Assembly (NCBI GenBank): GCA_035353615.1
Contig: DAOPZY010000012.1
Location: 14,640 to 78,639, forward strand
Direction of reading: 5' to 3'
Length of the DNA: 64,000 nucleotides
From: CAXXOK01 sp035353615
GTDB taxonomy: Bacteria; Bacillota; Clostridia; Christensenellales; Aristaeellaceae
Shown: one piece after another, positions 25,441-33,980 of the stretch
Position numbering within the stretch: the first letter of the stretch is position 1
Layout: every line of letters begins with the position of its first letter
Notes under the pieces: generated by a model
Databases searched by the model: none
Told to the model about the DNA's origin: nothing
The model's input: the letters and a program-made list of their open reading frames with translations, nothing else
Program-made: the position numbers and the translations under genes

Positions 25441-26145
25441 TTACGGCGCTTTGACCGTCGGGCATTCCTTGGGGGTAAAATATCGGCTGTACCGTTCCCG
25501 AATGGCCTGCGCATCCACGGTATAGCGGTTCAGATGCTTGGCAACCTGCGCGACCGCCTCTGCCTGATCGCCGGCGCGAACCGCAGCCAAAAGAGCTTCG
25601 TGATCGCTTACAATTTTGTTTTCCTTCACAATGGTGATGCTCAGGCTGCGCACCCGGTCAAAATGCAGGGACATGCTGTCCAACAGCTGATAGGTTTGCA
25701 AACGTTGCGTCAGGCGGAAAAACTCACGGTGAAAATCCTTGTCCAAATCCAACAGTTTCTCAATCAACTGATTATCCATGTAGAACTGTTGCAGCTTTAC
25801 GTTTGCCTCCGCCACGGAAAAATCCAGCGTCGGCGCAAGCTGGCAGGCCAGCTCGACAATCGCTTTTTCCAATACCAACCGCAGAAAACGGCTTTCCTCC
25901 ACAAGGGCGCAGTCAATCAACGCGATGCGGCTCCCCCGTTGGGGCAATATTTCCACAATTTTGATTTTGCTCAGTTCAATCAATGCTTCGCGGATGGGCG
26001 TTCGGCTCAGGCCCAGTTCCGAGGACAGCTCGTTTTCACTCAGCATGCTGCCTGGGATCAATTCCAATGAGGCGATGTTGCGTTTCAGCATCCGCATGGC
26101 ATAGTCTCTGGCGGTTTCGCGCGCATACCGCTCTGTGATGGTCAT
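25441..26145 (-). CDS. GntR-family (FadR subfamily) transcriptional regulator
   Basis: 234 residues from MTITERYARETARDYAMRML, seven bases after AAAGGAGC; the upstream extension to 26283 reads through the leader. The winged helix has MLSENELSSELGLSRTPIRE then ALIELSKIKIVEILPQRGSR (residues about 32-75). The all-helical FCD effector domain carries the metal-site residues in LDKDFHREFF near residue 145 and SDHEALLAAVRAGD with the late HLNRYT. FadR-type regulators bind carboxylate metabolites. No catabolic genes are adjacent, so the regulon cannot be inferred. Its promoter overlaps two direct repeats, suggesting autoregulation. Confidence 0.9.
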   Translation of the reverse strand: MTITERYARETARDYAMRMLKRNIASLELIPGSMLSENELSSELGLSRTPIREALIELSKIKIVEILPQRGSRIALIDCALVEESRFLRLVLEKAIVELACQLAPTLDFSVAEANVKLQQFYMDNQLIEKLLDLDKDFHREFFRLTQRLQTYQLLDSMSLHFDRVRSLSITIVKENKIVSDHEALLAAVRAGDQAEAVAQVAKHLNRYTVDAQAIRERYSRYFTPKECPTVKAP

Positions 26146-26273
26146 GTTCAACGCTCCTTTTCCGCAAACATCTCTGCAACGTTGCTGCGCCTTGCCGGAA
26201 AGGGCCTGCGGAAAGGGGCGCGGATCGCTGCCCTTGCCCTGTCCGTACAGGCCCGCCAATTCTCTCTGTTTCG

Positions 26274-26312
26274 ATTCTACCATTTACATACAAGTACGTC
26301 AACATACCAGTA
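26274..26312 (-). promoter_or_regulatory. Promoter and candidate operators of the GntR gene
   Basis: On the minus strand TTGACG, 17 bases, TAGAAT. Two direct repeats, ATACAAGTA (26288-26296) and ATACCAGTA (26304-26312), start 16 bp apart and overlap the spacer and -35 region, where a repressor would block RNA polymerase. Confidence 0.6.
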
Positions 26313-26400
26313 TACAAAAGAGAAGGGTCATTGAACATGGCGAGAACCCTTTCATCGAGTGCTTAGCCGAAAAGTTGAACCGGCGGAGGTTCCTACATAG

Positions 26401-26640
26401 CGTTATGTGAAAACCCCAGACTGTTGAAAACCTCAACCGCATCGGAAAAGGGGGCAACGTCAAAGCCATTTACGGGGTGCGCTGGCATTGCCGCTTGCAC
26501 GCCGGAGGCTTGATGGGGCAACGCATTCAGCGCAAATTCCGCAAGTGCCGTGGTCGCCATGTATCACAGTTTATGAACGCCATGCGGTTTGTGAACGGCC
26601 CGATGCTTAAATCGAAAGGCGTTTGTTCACGTCAACGGAT
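26401..26640 (-). repeat. Dispersed intergenic repeat, copy 6 (reverse, pairs with copy 5)
   Basis: Read on the minus strand it aligns with copy 5 over about 190 bp: TTCGATTTAAGC, CCGTTCACAAACCGCATGGC, GTTCATAA, CACGGCACTTG, CTGAATGCGTTGCC and AAGCCTCCGGCG. It points opposite to copy 5, so the DUF1697-GntR pair sits between imperfect inverted repeats. Nothing coding was seen in 26339-26718. Confidence 0.6.
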
Positions 26641-26718
26641 ACGCCTGCCAACCCTCCCGCCTAATGGAACGGGAAGGTTATCAAACCCGCCACGCAAAGC
26701 ACCGCATCAAAACACAGC

Positions 26719-26771
26719 GAAACGCCCCGCTTTTTCAAACCGTGCACCGGTTTGCATCAGCGGGGCGTTTC
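26719..26771 (-). terminator. Two-tier stem-loop downstream of the zinc-ribbon gene
   Basis: GAAACGCCCCGC pairs perfectly with GCGGGGCGTTTC; inside, CAAACCG pairs with CGGTTTG. It lies about 115 bases beyond the stop of the minus-strand zinc-ribbon gene. The T tract is missing on that strand, so it may be a processing or attenuating structure. Confidence 0.55.
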
Positions 26772-26884
26772 ACATCCAATCCGTTCGATTGCGTCCCTCA
26801 GCTTCCAACCGCCCCCGATTGCAAAGACCAGCCGCGAGGCCCATGAGCGCCGCTGCTGATCGGGTTTGCGGCAACGTAGCTTTC

Positions 26885-27325
26885 TCAGTCCGGTTCCGGC
26901 GGATAATCCGGCGTATCCTCGACGGTTTCGAGGTAATCATCCACTGAGGAGTATTCCTCATCCCGCCTGGCGATTTCTTCCGCGCTCAGGCGATGCGTTT
27001 TTCCGCATGCCGCGCACCGATCCAGCCCGCGATCCGCATGCCGCCAATCGTGTGTTTCCCGTTCCTTGCCGCAAACGCGGCACACCTGCTCGCAGGCTGT
27101 TTTTTTCAGCCACAGATGGTGCTCGTCACGCAAAGCTCCGCACCGTTCGCAGCGGCAGTGAAACCAAGTGCAGGGCACGGTTTCCGTTCGTCCGCAAACC
27201 GAACAGGCGCGTTCACATTTGCCATCCGTCTCCACCCAGCGATGGCCTTTATCGTTCGTCTGACCGCAGCGCACACAGCGGCAGCCATCCCACCGGTGTC
27301 CCAAAAGCTTACAGAGCAATCCCAC
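26885..27325 (-). CDS. Protein of five tandem HxW...CxxCG zinc-ribbon units
   Basis: 146 residues from a GTG start seven bases after GAGGTG. Five repeats of a (His/Cys)-x-Trp pair followed by CxxCG are visible: His10/Cys17-Cys20, His28/Cys41-Cys44, Cys52/Cys59-Cys62, His70/Cys82-Cys85 and His92/Cys104-Cys107. Each could hold one zinc with its neighbour. The start MGLLCKLLGHRWDGCRCVRC is like small prophage DUF1660-type zinc proteins, from memory. The C-terminal 40 residues are acidic (DYLETVEDTPDYPPEPD). Function is unknown; no signal peptide, so it is cytoplasmic. It is downstream of tsaD on the same strand. Confidence 0.75.
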   Translation of the reverse strand: MGLLCKLLGHRWDGCRCVRCGQTNDKGHRWVETDGKCERACSVCGRTETVPCTWFHCRCERCGALRDEHHLWLKKTACEQVCRVCGKERETHDWRHADRGLDRCAACGKTHRLSAEEIARRDEEYSSVDDYLETVEDTPDYPPEPD

Positions 27326-27426
27326 AGCATGTCACCTCGGTTGAATATGTTGCATTCGGGTCGTATCCGCCCATTGTGAAACGTCATCGACATTCAGGGT
27401 GTCGGTCGCGCCGGCAGTCTCCCCGG

Positions 27427-28494
27427 CTAACGGGTGGGGATCAGCGCCAGCGATGGCACCGCGTTTAAGGCTAGCCCCGCCAATTCGCCCCTGCGAAGGC
27501 GATAATAAGCGGCGCTGCCGATCATGGCGGCGTTATCGGTGCATAAAACCAGCTCCGGCATGCACAGCGTAAACCCTTCGCTGTGCGCCAGTTCCGCCAT
27601 CTGCGCCCGAAGCCGGGTATTGGCGCTCACGCCCCCCGCCAGGCAAAGGGTAGATAGCCCGCTTTCCCGAACGGCCAGCAGCGTGCGCTCGCACAGGCTG
27701 TCCACAATCGCCTTCTGATAAGAAGCGGCCAAATCCGCCTTACGCAAAGGCTCGCCGTTTTGTTCCAGCTTGTGGCAAGCGTTGATGAAGGCTGTTTTGA
27801 GCCCGGAGAAGCTGAAATCATACCGGCCTTCCGGGTTCGGTTTGGGCAATTTGAGGTAGGCGGAATCGCCGCCCTCCGCCAGTTTGCTGAGCAACGGCCC
27901 CCCGGGGTAGGGAATGCCCAGCGCCCTTGCGCCCTTGTCAAACGCCTCGCCGGCCGCATCATCCACCGTTTGCCCCATCAGGGTATATTGCCCGTAATCC
28001 TCCACGCGCACCAGATGGCTGTGCCCGCCGCTGACCACAAGGCAAATAAAGGGCGGGGTCAAAGTTGGCGTGCTCAGGTAATTGGCGCTCACATGCCCCT
28101 CAATATGGTTCACCGGAATCAGCGGCAGACCGGTTGCATAGCTAAGCCCCTTCATGCAGCTGACGCCCGTGAGCAACGCCCCCACCAACCCCGGCCCATA
28201 GGTAACGGCCAACGCGTCGATCTCCGTAAGCGAAAGGTTCGCTTCCGCAAGGGCGCGGTCGATAACGCGGTCGCACGCGTCCACGTGGGCGCGGCTCGCT
28301 ATTTCCGGCACAACGCCGCCGTAGAGGGCGTGAACGTCCACCTGAGAAAAAATAACGCTGCTCAACAGGGTGCGCCCGTTTTCCACAATGGCGGCCGCCG
28401 TTTCGTCACAGCTGGATTCCAAAGCCAGAATCCGCACCGTACGCTTGATTTGCAGGGCTTCCATCCGTTGCTGCCACAGTTCTGTTACGCTCAT
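27427..28494 (-). CDS. tsaD: tRNA N6-adenosine threonylcarbamoyltransferase
   Basis: 355 residues with start MSVTELWQQRMEALQIKRTV (GAGG nearby); ATG codons further upstream in the open frame have no clear ribosome binding site. ASKHA fold: LALESSCDETAAAIV, GGVVPEIASRAHVD with the HxxxH-type metal region completed by NHIEGHVSANYL, VSGGHSHLVRVEDYG near residue 155 and AGGVSANTRLRAQM near the end. It transfers threonylcarbamate to A37 of ANN-decoding tRNAs with TsaB and TsaE, which are not in this window. Confidence 0.95.
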   Translation of the reverse strand: MSVTELWQQRMEALQIKRTVRILALESSCDETAAAIVENGRTLLSSVIFSQVDVHALYGGVVPEIASRAHVDACDRVIDRALAEANLSLTEIDALAVTYGPGLVGALLTGVSCMKGLSYATGLPLIPVNHIEGHVSANYLSTPTLTPPFICLVVSGGHSHLVRVEDYGQYTLMGQTVDDAAGEAFDKGARALGIPYPGGPLLSKLAEGGDSAYLKLPKPNPEGRYDFSFSGLKTAFINACHKLEQNGEPLRKADLAASYQKAIVDSLCERTLLAVRESGLSTLCLAGGVSANTRLRAQMAELAHSEGFTLCMPELVLCTDNAAMIGSAAYYRLRRGELAGLALNAVPSLALIPTR

Positions 28495-28618
28495 GATTGC
28501 CTCGGTTTCAAAGGATTCCGACACGCGGTCGGGAGCGGGCGAACCGCATCGGGTTAAAGCGCGCACTCTTTTTAGCGACATCACAACAGCGCTTTCAATC
28601 CGTATGCGGAATGCAGGC

Positions 28619-29263
28619 TTAACAGTTTTCGCCCGGGGTTGTGGGGCGGCTGCGCTTCGCCGCCAAACGCCGGGTCAGCCAAACCAACACGGCAGGCAAT
28701 GCCAAAAGCCCAAACACACAAAGCCCAAAGGTGATCGCTACCGGTTGCAGATAGCTGGAAAACACCTCCACCGGGAAAAGCTGCATGATTTCATCCTGAA
28801 TGCTGAATATGCCATCCGGAATCGCAATGCGGTGAATCCAGCCCCATAGGCCGTTAAAATCCAGCAAAGCCCAAGCCCCGATGCCAACCGCCATCCACAG
28901 CGGCAATGAAACGCCCGTCACATAACCGCCCATGGAAAACCGGCGCCTTCCGACGCCCGATCCGCTCAGGATGAGCCAGCACAGCCAGAGCAGCAGGACC
29001 ACCGCGGCCGCCGGAAGCAGGAGCTGGGCATAGTGCATCCAGCGTTTTACGTTCGCCATGTGCGCCCTGAAAGCGTCCGATATTTGGACGGTATGGTCCC
29101 CCACGGTTACCGTTGGGTTCCAGTCGGCGTTCTGCCCGGTCAGGTAGCGGATTGTAGCCTGCGCGAAAGCATCGCCGTCCCGTTGGTTCAGGATGCTTTG
29201 CCCCACGACATACCGGTTAACAGCCGCCTGAAACAGGCTTTCCCGCAAAGCGTTGCCTGCCAC
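28619..29263 (-). CDS. DUF1461-like (TIGR01906-like) integral membrane protein, N-terminus probably frameshifted
   Basis: 214 residues from GTG. The body matches the DUF1461/TIGR01906 family: an extracellular domain ending in FRAHMANVKRWMHYAQLLLP, then three membrane helices. Family members begin with a membrane helix. That helix exists upstream in this frame (FFASLLAGFLLVTVALFGSV, about 29265-29325), but the frame has no ATG, GTG or TTG start before a stop near 29441. A start with MGKRIKFRREKGLRSR (ATG at 29407-29409) is in another frame, and a single-base change in the run of six T (minus strand, about 29319-29324) would join them. The GTG may thus be a fallback. Function unknown. Confidence 0.65.
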   Translation of the reverse strand: MAGNALRESLFQAAVNRYVVGQSILNQRDGDAFAQATIRYLTGQNADWNPTVTVGDHTVQISDAFRAHMANVKRWMHYAQLLLPAAAVVLLLWLCWLILSGSGVGRRRFSMGGYVTGVSLPLWMAVGIGAWALLDFNGLWGWIHRIAIPDGIFSIQDEIMQLFPVEVFSSYLQPVAITFGLCVFGLLALPAVLVWLTRRLAAKRSRPTTPGENC

Positions 29264-29470
29264 GGACCCAAACAGGGCAACCGTAACCAGCAGGAACCCC
29301 GCCAGCAGGGAGGCGAAAAAAGCGGGCCGACGCTTCGCGGTTGACGGGCCGGGCTTCGGCCCCGGCTGCGCAGGCCCTTTTCCCGGCGGAATTTGATTCT
29401 TTTGCCCATGCGGACGAAACGCCGTGAGGATCGCTTCCTTTCATCCGGCCGGGATGTTGGCGGCTCCGGT

Positions 29471-30568
29471 TTACTGCATTTTCAGGTATGCGGTGATAAA
29501 GCCGGAAAGGTTACCGTCCATCACGTCATCCACATTGCCGCTTTCAAAGCCCGTGCGGTGATCCTTCACCATGGTGTAGGGCTGGAAAACATAGCTGCGA
29601 ATCTGGCTGCCCCACTCGATCTTTTTCAGCTCGCCCTTGATATCCGCCATCTGTTCTTCCTTCTCGCGCATGCGAAGCTCCATCAGGCGGCCTTTCAGGA
29701 TTTGCAGGCAAACCTCGCGGTTTTGCACCTGCGAGCGCTCGTTTTGGCATTGCGCCACTGTGCCCGTGGGGATGTGCGTCATGCGCACCGCGGAATCGGT
29801 GCGGTTAACATGCTGCCCGCCCGCGCCGCCGGCGCGGTAGGTGTCAATGCGCACCTCCTCCATGTTGACTTCGAATTTGTCATCCTCGGGCAAGGTTGGC
29901 GCCACATCCAGCGAGCTGAAGCTGGTGTGCCTGCGGGCGTTGGAATCAAACGGGCTGATGCGCACAAGCCGGTGAACGCCGCGCTCGCTGCGCAGGTAGC
30001 CGTAAGCGTTGTCCCCCTCCACCTGAAAGGTAACGCTTTTGATGCCAGCCTCGTCGCCGTCCAGCAAATCGTTAATAGTCACCTTGAAGCCCATGCGCTC
30101 GCAATAACGGGTGTACATACGGAAAAGCATCTGCGTCCAATCCTGCGCCTCGGTGCCACCGGCTCCCGCGTGCAGGCTGAGCACGCAGTTGCAATCGTCA
30201 TACTCGCCGCGCATGAGGGTTTCCAGCTCCAGCGCGTCCGCGTCCGTGCGCAACGCCTGAATCTCGGTTTCGCATTCTTTGGCGATTTCCTCGTCCGCGT
30301 CTTCCTTGAGCAGCGAAAGCATGGCTTCCACATCTTCGCAGCGGGCGTTCAGGCGCTGAACATGCTCGATTTTGCTTTCGATGTGGCGCGCATGCCGGGT
30401 AACGGTTGTGGAACGTTCCAGATTGTTCCAAAACTCCGGGGCGTTCATTTCTTCCTTCAGTTCCGCGAGCTCCTCCTCCATGCCGGCGAGGTTCAGCGCA
30501 TCGCTTGCTTTGGCGATGGTTTCGCGCAACGCGTCCAATTCCTGTTGGTACCGTTCGGTATCGACCAT
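29471..30568 (-). CDS. prfB: Peptide chain release factor 2, without programmed frameshift
   Basis: 365 residues from MVDTERYQQELDALRETIAK, after AGGAG; the frame extends upstream without a ribosome binding site. The stop-codon recognition tripeptide SPF is in RISPFDSNARRHTS, which identifies RF2 (UGA/UAA), and the catalytic GGQ is in RAGGAGGQHVNRTDS near residue 235. Many bacteria have an in-frame UGA around codon 25 that needs a +1 frameshift; here the equivalent region (ASDALNLAGMEEEL) is read straight through. It follows secA on the minus strand, a standard Bacillota order. Confidence 0.96.
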   Translation of the reverse strand: MVDTERYQQELDALRETIAKASDALNLAGMEEELAELKEEMNAPEFWNNLERSTTVTRHARHIESKIEHVQRLNARCEDVEAMLSLLKEDADEEIAKECETEIQALRTDADALELETLMRGEYDDCNCVLSLHAGAGGTEAQDWTQMLFRMYTRYCERMGFKVTINDLLDGDEAGIKSVTFQVEGDNAYGYLRSERGVHRLVRISPFDSNARRHTSFSSLDVAPTLPEDDKFEVNMEEVRIDTYRAGGAGGQHVNRTDSAVRMTHIPTGTVAQCQNERSQVQNREVCLQILKGRLMELRMREKEEQMADIKGELKKIEWGSQIRSYVFQPYTMVKDHRTGFESGNVDDVMDGNLSGFITAYLKMQ

Positions 30569-30811
30569 ATGGCTCCTCTCCTCCCAGGGAACGCCGCCCC
30601 CTGGAACCTGCGGGGGATCAAGCTCCCCCGTTGAATCTGCACGCGCGTTTGACCGCGCTGCGTACAAATAATGCAATTTCATTAAATTGCCCGGAACCCC
30701 TCGGTTTCGGGGGGCGCTCGCCGTCCAAGCGCAGAAAACCGTAAAAGCCTTAACCCGGGGGATGAAAAGACAGCGCGCTTACGGTGGGTTTGCGCGCTGC
30801 CAAACTGGGGT

Positions 30812-33547
30812 TCAGGCGTTTTTACCGCAGCAGTGTTTATACTTTTTACCGCTGCCACAGGGGCAGGGCTGGTTTCGGCCTACCGCGCCGGGCTGGTTTT
30901 TATTGGCGGGCGCGCCGCCCTGTTTGGCCTGCCCGTTGGCGTTCGGCTCGCCGCCGGCAAACCCGGCCTGCGTTTTGCTCACGTCCACGGTTTTCTGCCG
31001 TTCGGGCAAACGTTCCACACGGGCCTGGAAAAGCCGGCGTACGGTGTCCTCGCGGATCATGTGCACCATATCGTTGAACATATCGTAGCTTTCCAGCCGA
31101 TATTCCTGAACGGGGTTGCGCTGGCCGTACGCGCGCAGGCCAATGCCATCGCGCAGATCGTCCATGGCGTCGATATGGTCCATCCAGTGCCGGTCGATCG
31201 CGTTAAGCAGCACCACGCGCTCAAACTCCCGCATATCGATGCCCAACTCGCCCAGTGTTTGTTCCCGCTCGGCATAAAACGCGTCCGCGTCGGCATGGAG
31301 CACCTTGCTCAATTCTTCCGGCTCGCCCATGCGCTGAATTTCGGCGGTGTGGCTGGCAAGTGTGCCGGGTTTCAGGCACAGACGTTCCAGATATTCGCTC
31401 GCCTCGTCCAGGCTCCAATCGGCGTTGCTTTCGCCGGTAAAGTTGCGCTCTGCGGTGGAATCGATGATGGAATGCACCATCGAAATGACCGTTTCGCGCA
31501 TGTTATCGCCTTTTAAGATATCGTGACGCTGGCCGTAAATCAGCTCGCGCTGTTTGTTCATCACATCGTCGTATTCCAGCACGGATTTGCGGATATCGTA
31601 GTTGTGGCCCTCAATGCGCTTCTGCGCAGCCTCGATCTGCTTGGTGAGCATGCCCGCTTCCAGCGGCTGATCGTCCCCCATGCCAAGGCGTTCGATCATC
31701 GGGGCGATGCGCTCGCTGCCGAACAGGCGCATCACATCATCCTCAAGGCTGATGAAGAACTGCGTGCTGCCCGGGTCGCCCTGACGGCCAGCGCGGCCGC
31801 GCAACTGGTTGTCGATCCGGCGGCTTTCGTGGCGTTCGGTGCCAATGATGTGCAGGCCGCCCAGCGCCATCACGCGCTCGTGCTCGGCGTCGGTTTCCTT
31901 TCTAAACTCGGCAAAGTAGCGGTTATAGGTTTCGCGAGCCGCCAAAACCTCCGGGGCTACATCCTCGTTGTGGCCGACGGCTTCCATGATGACCTCATCG
32001 GTCAGCCCATCCTGCCGCATCTTCCGGCGGGCCAGATAGTCTGGGTTGCCGCCCAGCAGAATATCCGTGCCGCGCCCGGCCATGTTGGTTGCGATGGTGA
32101 CCGCGTTCACCGAGCCTGCCTGCGCGATGATATCCGCCTCGCGAGCATGGTTCTTTGCGTTGAGAATTTCATGGCTAACGCCGCGCATGTCAATCAGGTG
32201 GCTGAGCATTTCGCTGGTTTCCACGTTGACGGTGCCCACCAGAATGGGCTGGCCGGTCGCGTGGCGCTTGACGATTTCCTCCACCACGGCGCTAAACTTG
32301 CCTTTTTTGGATTTATACACCACGTCGTTGGCATCCTGCCGGATCATGGGCATGTTGGTGGGTATCTGCACCACGTCCAGATTATAGATGCCCTGAAACT
32401 CCGCTTCTTCCGTTTTGGCGGTACCAGTCATGCCGCTGATCTTCTGGTACATGCGGAAATAGTTCTGGAACGTGATGGTCGCCAGCGTCTTGCTTTCGCG
32501 GTTGACCTTGACATGCTCCTTGGCCTCGATCGCCTGATGCAGCCCGTCGCTGTAACGCCGGCCCACCATCAGGCGGCCGGTAAACTCATCCACAATAACA
32601 ACTTCGCCGTTTTGCACCACATAATCCACGTCGCGTTTCATCATGGCGTGGGCTTTGAGGGCCTGCAAAATGTAATGGTACAGATCGCCGTTATCCAGAT
32701 CGGCGATGTTTTCCACGTTAAAGGCACGCTGCGCAAGGTCGATGCCGCGCTCCGTGAGGCTGACGGCTTTTTCCTTTTCCGCGACGGTGTAATCGTCCTC
32801 GTTCTTCAGGCGGCTCACAAACCGGTCCGCCTTCTCGTACATGTCGGTGGACTGATCGCCCTGCCCGCTGATAATCAGCGGCGTGCGCGCCTCGTCAATC
32901 AGGATGGAGTCCACCTCGTCCACGATGCCGAACACATGGCCGCGCTGCACCATATCCGCCTCGCGGATGACCATGTTGTCGCGCAGGTAGTCAAAGCCCA
33001 TCTCGTTGTTGGTGCCGTAGGTTACATCGCACGCGTAGGCGGCCCGGCGCTGAAGGTTGTCCATATCATGGGTGATGACGCCCACATCCATGCCCATAAA
33101 GCGGAAGATGTTGCCCATCCATTCGCCCTGAAATTTGGCGAGGTAATCGTTCACGGTTACGATGTGCACGCCCTCGCCGGTCAGGGCGTTGAGGTAGGCG
33201 GGCAACGTCGCGGTATGGGTTTTGCCTTCGCCGGTTTTCATTTCGGCGATCCGGCCCTGATGGAGGCAGATGCCGCCCATGATCTGCACGGGGAATAGGC
33301 GCTTTCCATCCACACGCCAAACGGCTTCGCGGAAAGCCGCGAACGCGTCCGGCAAAATCTCGTCCAGGGTCATGCCGCCCTGAACCAAGCCCTTAAATTC
33401 CGCGGTTTTCGCCCTCAGCTCGCTATCGCTGAGCGATTGGTACTCCGCCTCTTTGTCCAATACCTGCGCCGCGATTTTTTGCAGGCGCTTCACCTCATGC
33501 TCATTGCTCTGCCCAAGCAATGATTTAATCAAATCCATGAAAGCCAA
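30812..33547 (-). CDS. secA: Preprotein translocase ATPase SecA
   Basis: 911 residues. Start assigned to TTG at 33547 because AAAGGAG lies nine bases before it; the ATG three codons on would be 18 bases away. Walker A EMKTGEGKTHTATLPAYLN near residue 104, DEVDSILIDEARTPLI, the preprotein cross-linking domain, helicase-like domain 2 with NMAGRGTDILLGGNPDYLA, and the C-terminal zinc and SecB-like tail PCPCGSGKKYKHCCGKNA are all present. It drives post-translational export through SecYEG. A proline and glycine linker (QAKQGGAPANKNQPGAVGRN) precedes the tail. Confidence 0.98.
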   Translation of the reverse strand: MAFMDLIKSLLGQSNEHEVKRLQKIAAQVLDKEAEYQSLSDSELRAKTAEFKGLVQGGMTLDEILPDAFAAFREAVWRVDGKRLFPVQIMGGICLHQGRIAEMKTGEGKTHTATLPAYLNALTGEGVHIVTVNDYLAKFQGEWMGNIFRFMGMDVGVITHDMDNLQRRAAYACDVTYGTNNEMGFDYLRDNMVIREADMVQRGHVFGIVDEVDSILIDEARTPLIISGQGDQSTDMYEKADRFVSRLKNEDDYTVAEKEKAVSLTERGIDLAQRAFNVENIADLDNGDLYHYILQALKAHAMMKRDVDYVVQNGEVVIVDEFTGRLMVGRRYSDGLHQAIEAKEHVKVNRESKTLATITFQNYFRMYQKISGMTGTAKTEEAEFQGIYNLDVVQIPTNMPMIRQDANDVVYKSKKGKFSAVVEEIVKRHATGQPILVGTVNVETSEMLSHLIDMRGVSHEILNAKNHAREADIIAQAGSVNAVTIATNMAGRGTDILLGGNPDYLARRKMRQDGLTDEVIMEAVGHNEDVAPEVLAARETYNRYFAEFRKETDAEHERVMALGGLHIIGTERHESRRIDNQLRGRAGRQGDPGSTQFFISLEDDVMRLFGSERIAPMIERLGMGDDQPLEAGMLTKQIEAAQKRIEGHNYDIRKSVLEYDDVMNKQRELIYGQRHDILKGDNMRETVISMVHSIIDSTAERNFTGESNADWSLDEASEYLERLCLKPGTLASHTAEIQRMGEPEELSKVLHADADAFYAEREQTLGELGIDMREFERVVLLNAIDRHWMDHIDAMDDLRDGIGLRAYGQRNPVQEYRLESYDMFNDMVHMIREDTVRRLFQARVERLPERQKTVDVSKTQAGFAGGEPNANGQAKQGGAPANKNQPGAVGRNQPCPCGSGKKYKHCCGKNA

Positions 33548-33621
33548 TGCTTTATTCTCCTTTGTTCAAGTCAGGCGGTGGATACCCTCCGCCAAAATCG
33601 CGGCGTAATACGCCACTTTTG

Positions 33622-33651
33622 ATTATAGCATGTATCCGCCTTGTTTTTCAA
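33622..33651 (-). promoter_or_regulatory. Promoter of secA
   Basis: On the minus strand TTGAAA, 18 bases, TATAAT, about 75 bases before the TTG start. The stretch from 33652 to 33980 behind it contains no gene or repeat I can recognise. Confidence 0.75.
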
Positions 33652-33980
33652 GCCGTTTGCGAGAGTGTTACAGCCCAGCAAAATGGGGCGGGCCCTGAAG
33701 GCGACGCCCCACGCTGTCGGCTGTGATGCTCAGGAACCGTCCAAACCGGGGGTGATCCGTCCGGTTTGCCGGCTCGCGTACAGAAAACCCATTTTGCCTG
33801 CCGATGGCTGATTCCGCAAATACCGTTACAGCCAAACCTAGGCCCGGCGCTGATCCCATAAGCCAAGCGGGCGTGAAAAGCCGGGCTGCGACAGTTGCTT
33901 TAGCGCGGGGAGCAACGCGCCGGCGTTCTGCCGCGCCGCTAAACCGGTTAAACGCCGACGCGCGACGGGGCGGCGGCGGT

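Noticed and set aside
29471..30682. Longer prfB reading frame starting MKLHYLYAARSN
   Set aside because: No ribosome binding site and no family similarity in the extra 38 residues; the start at 30568 has AGGAG.
31523..33298. 591-residue plus-strand frame opposite secA
   Set aside because: Shadow frame of secA in GC-rich DNA, rich in His, Val and Ala; no ribosome binding site or known domain.
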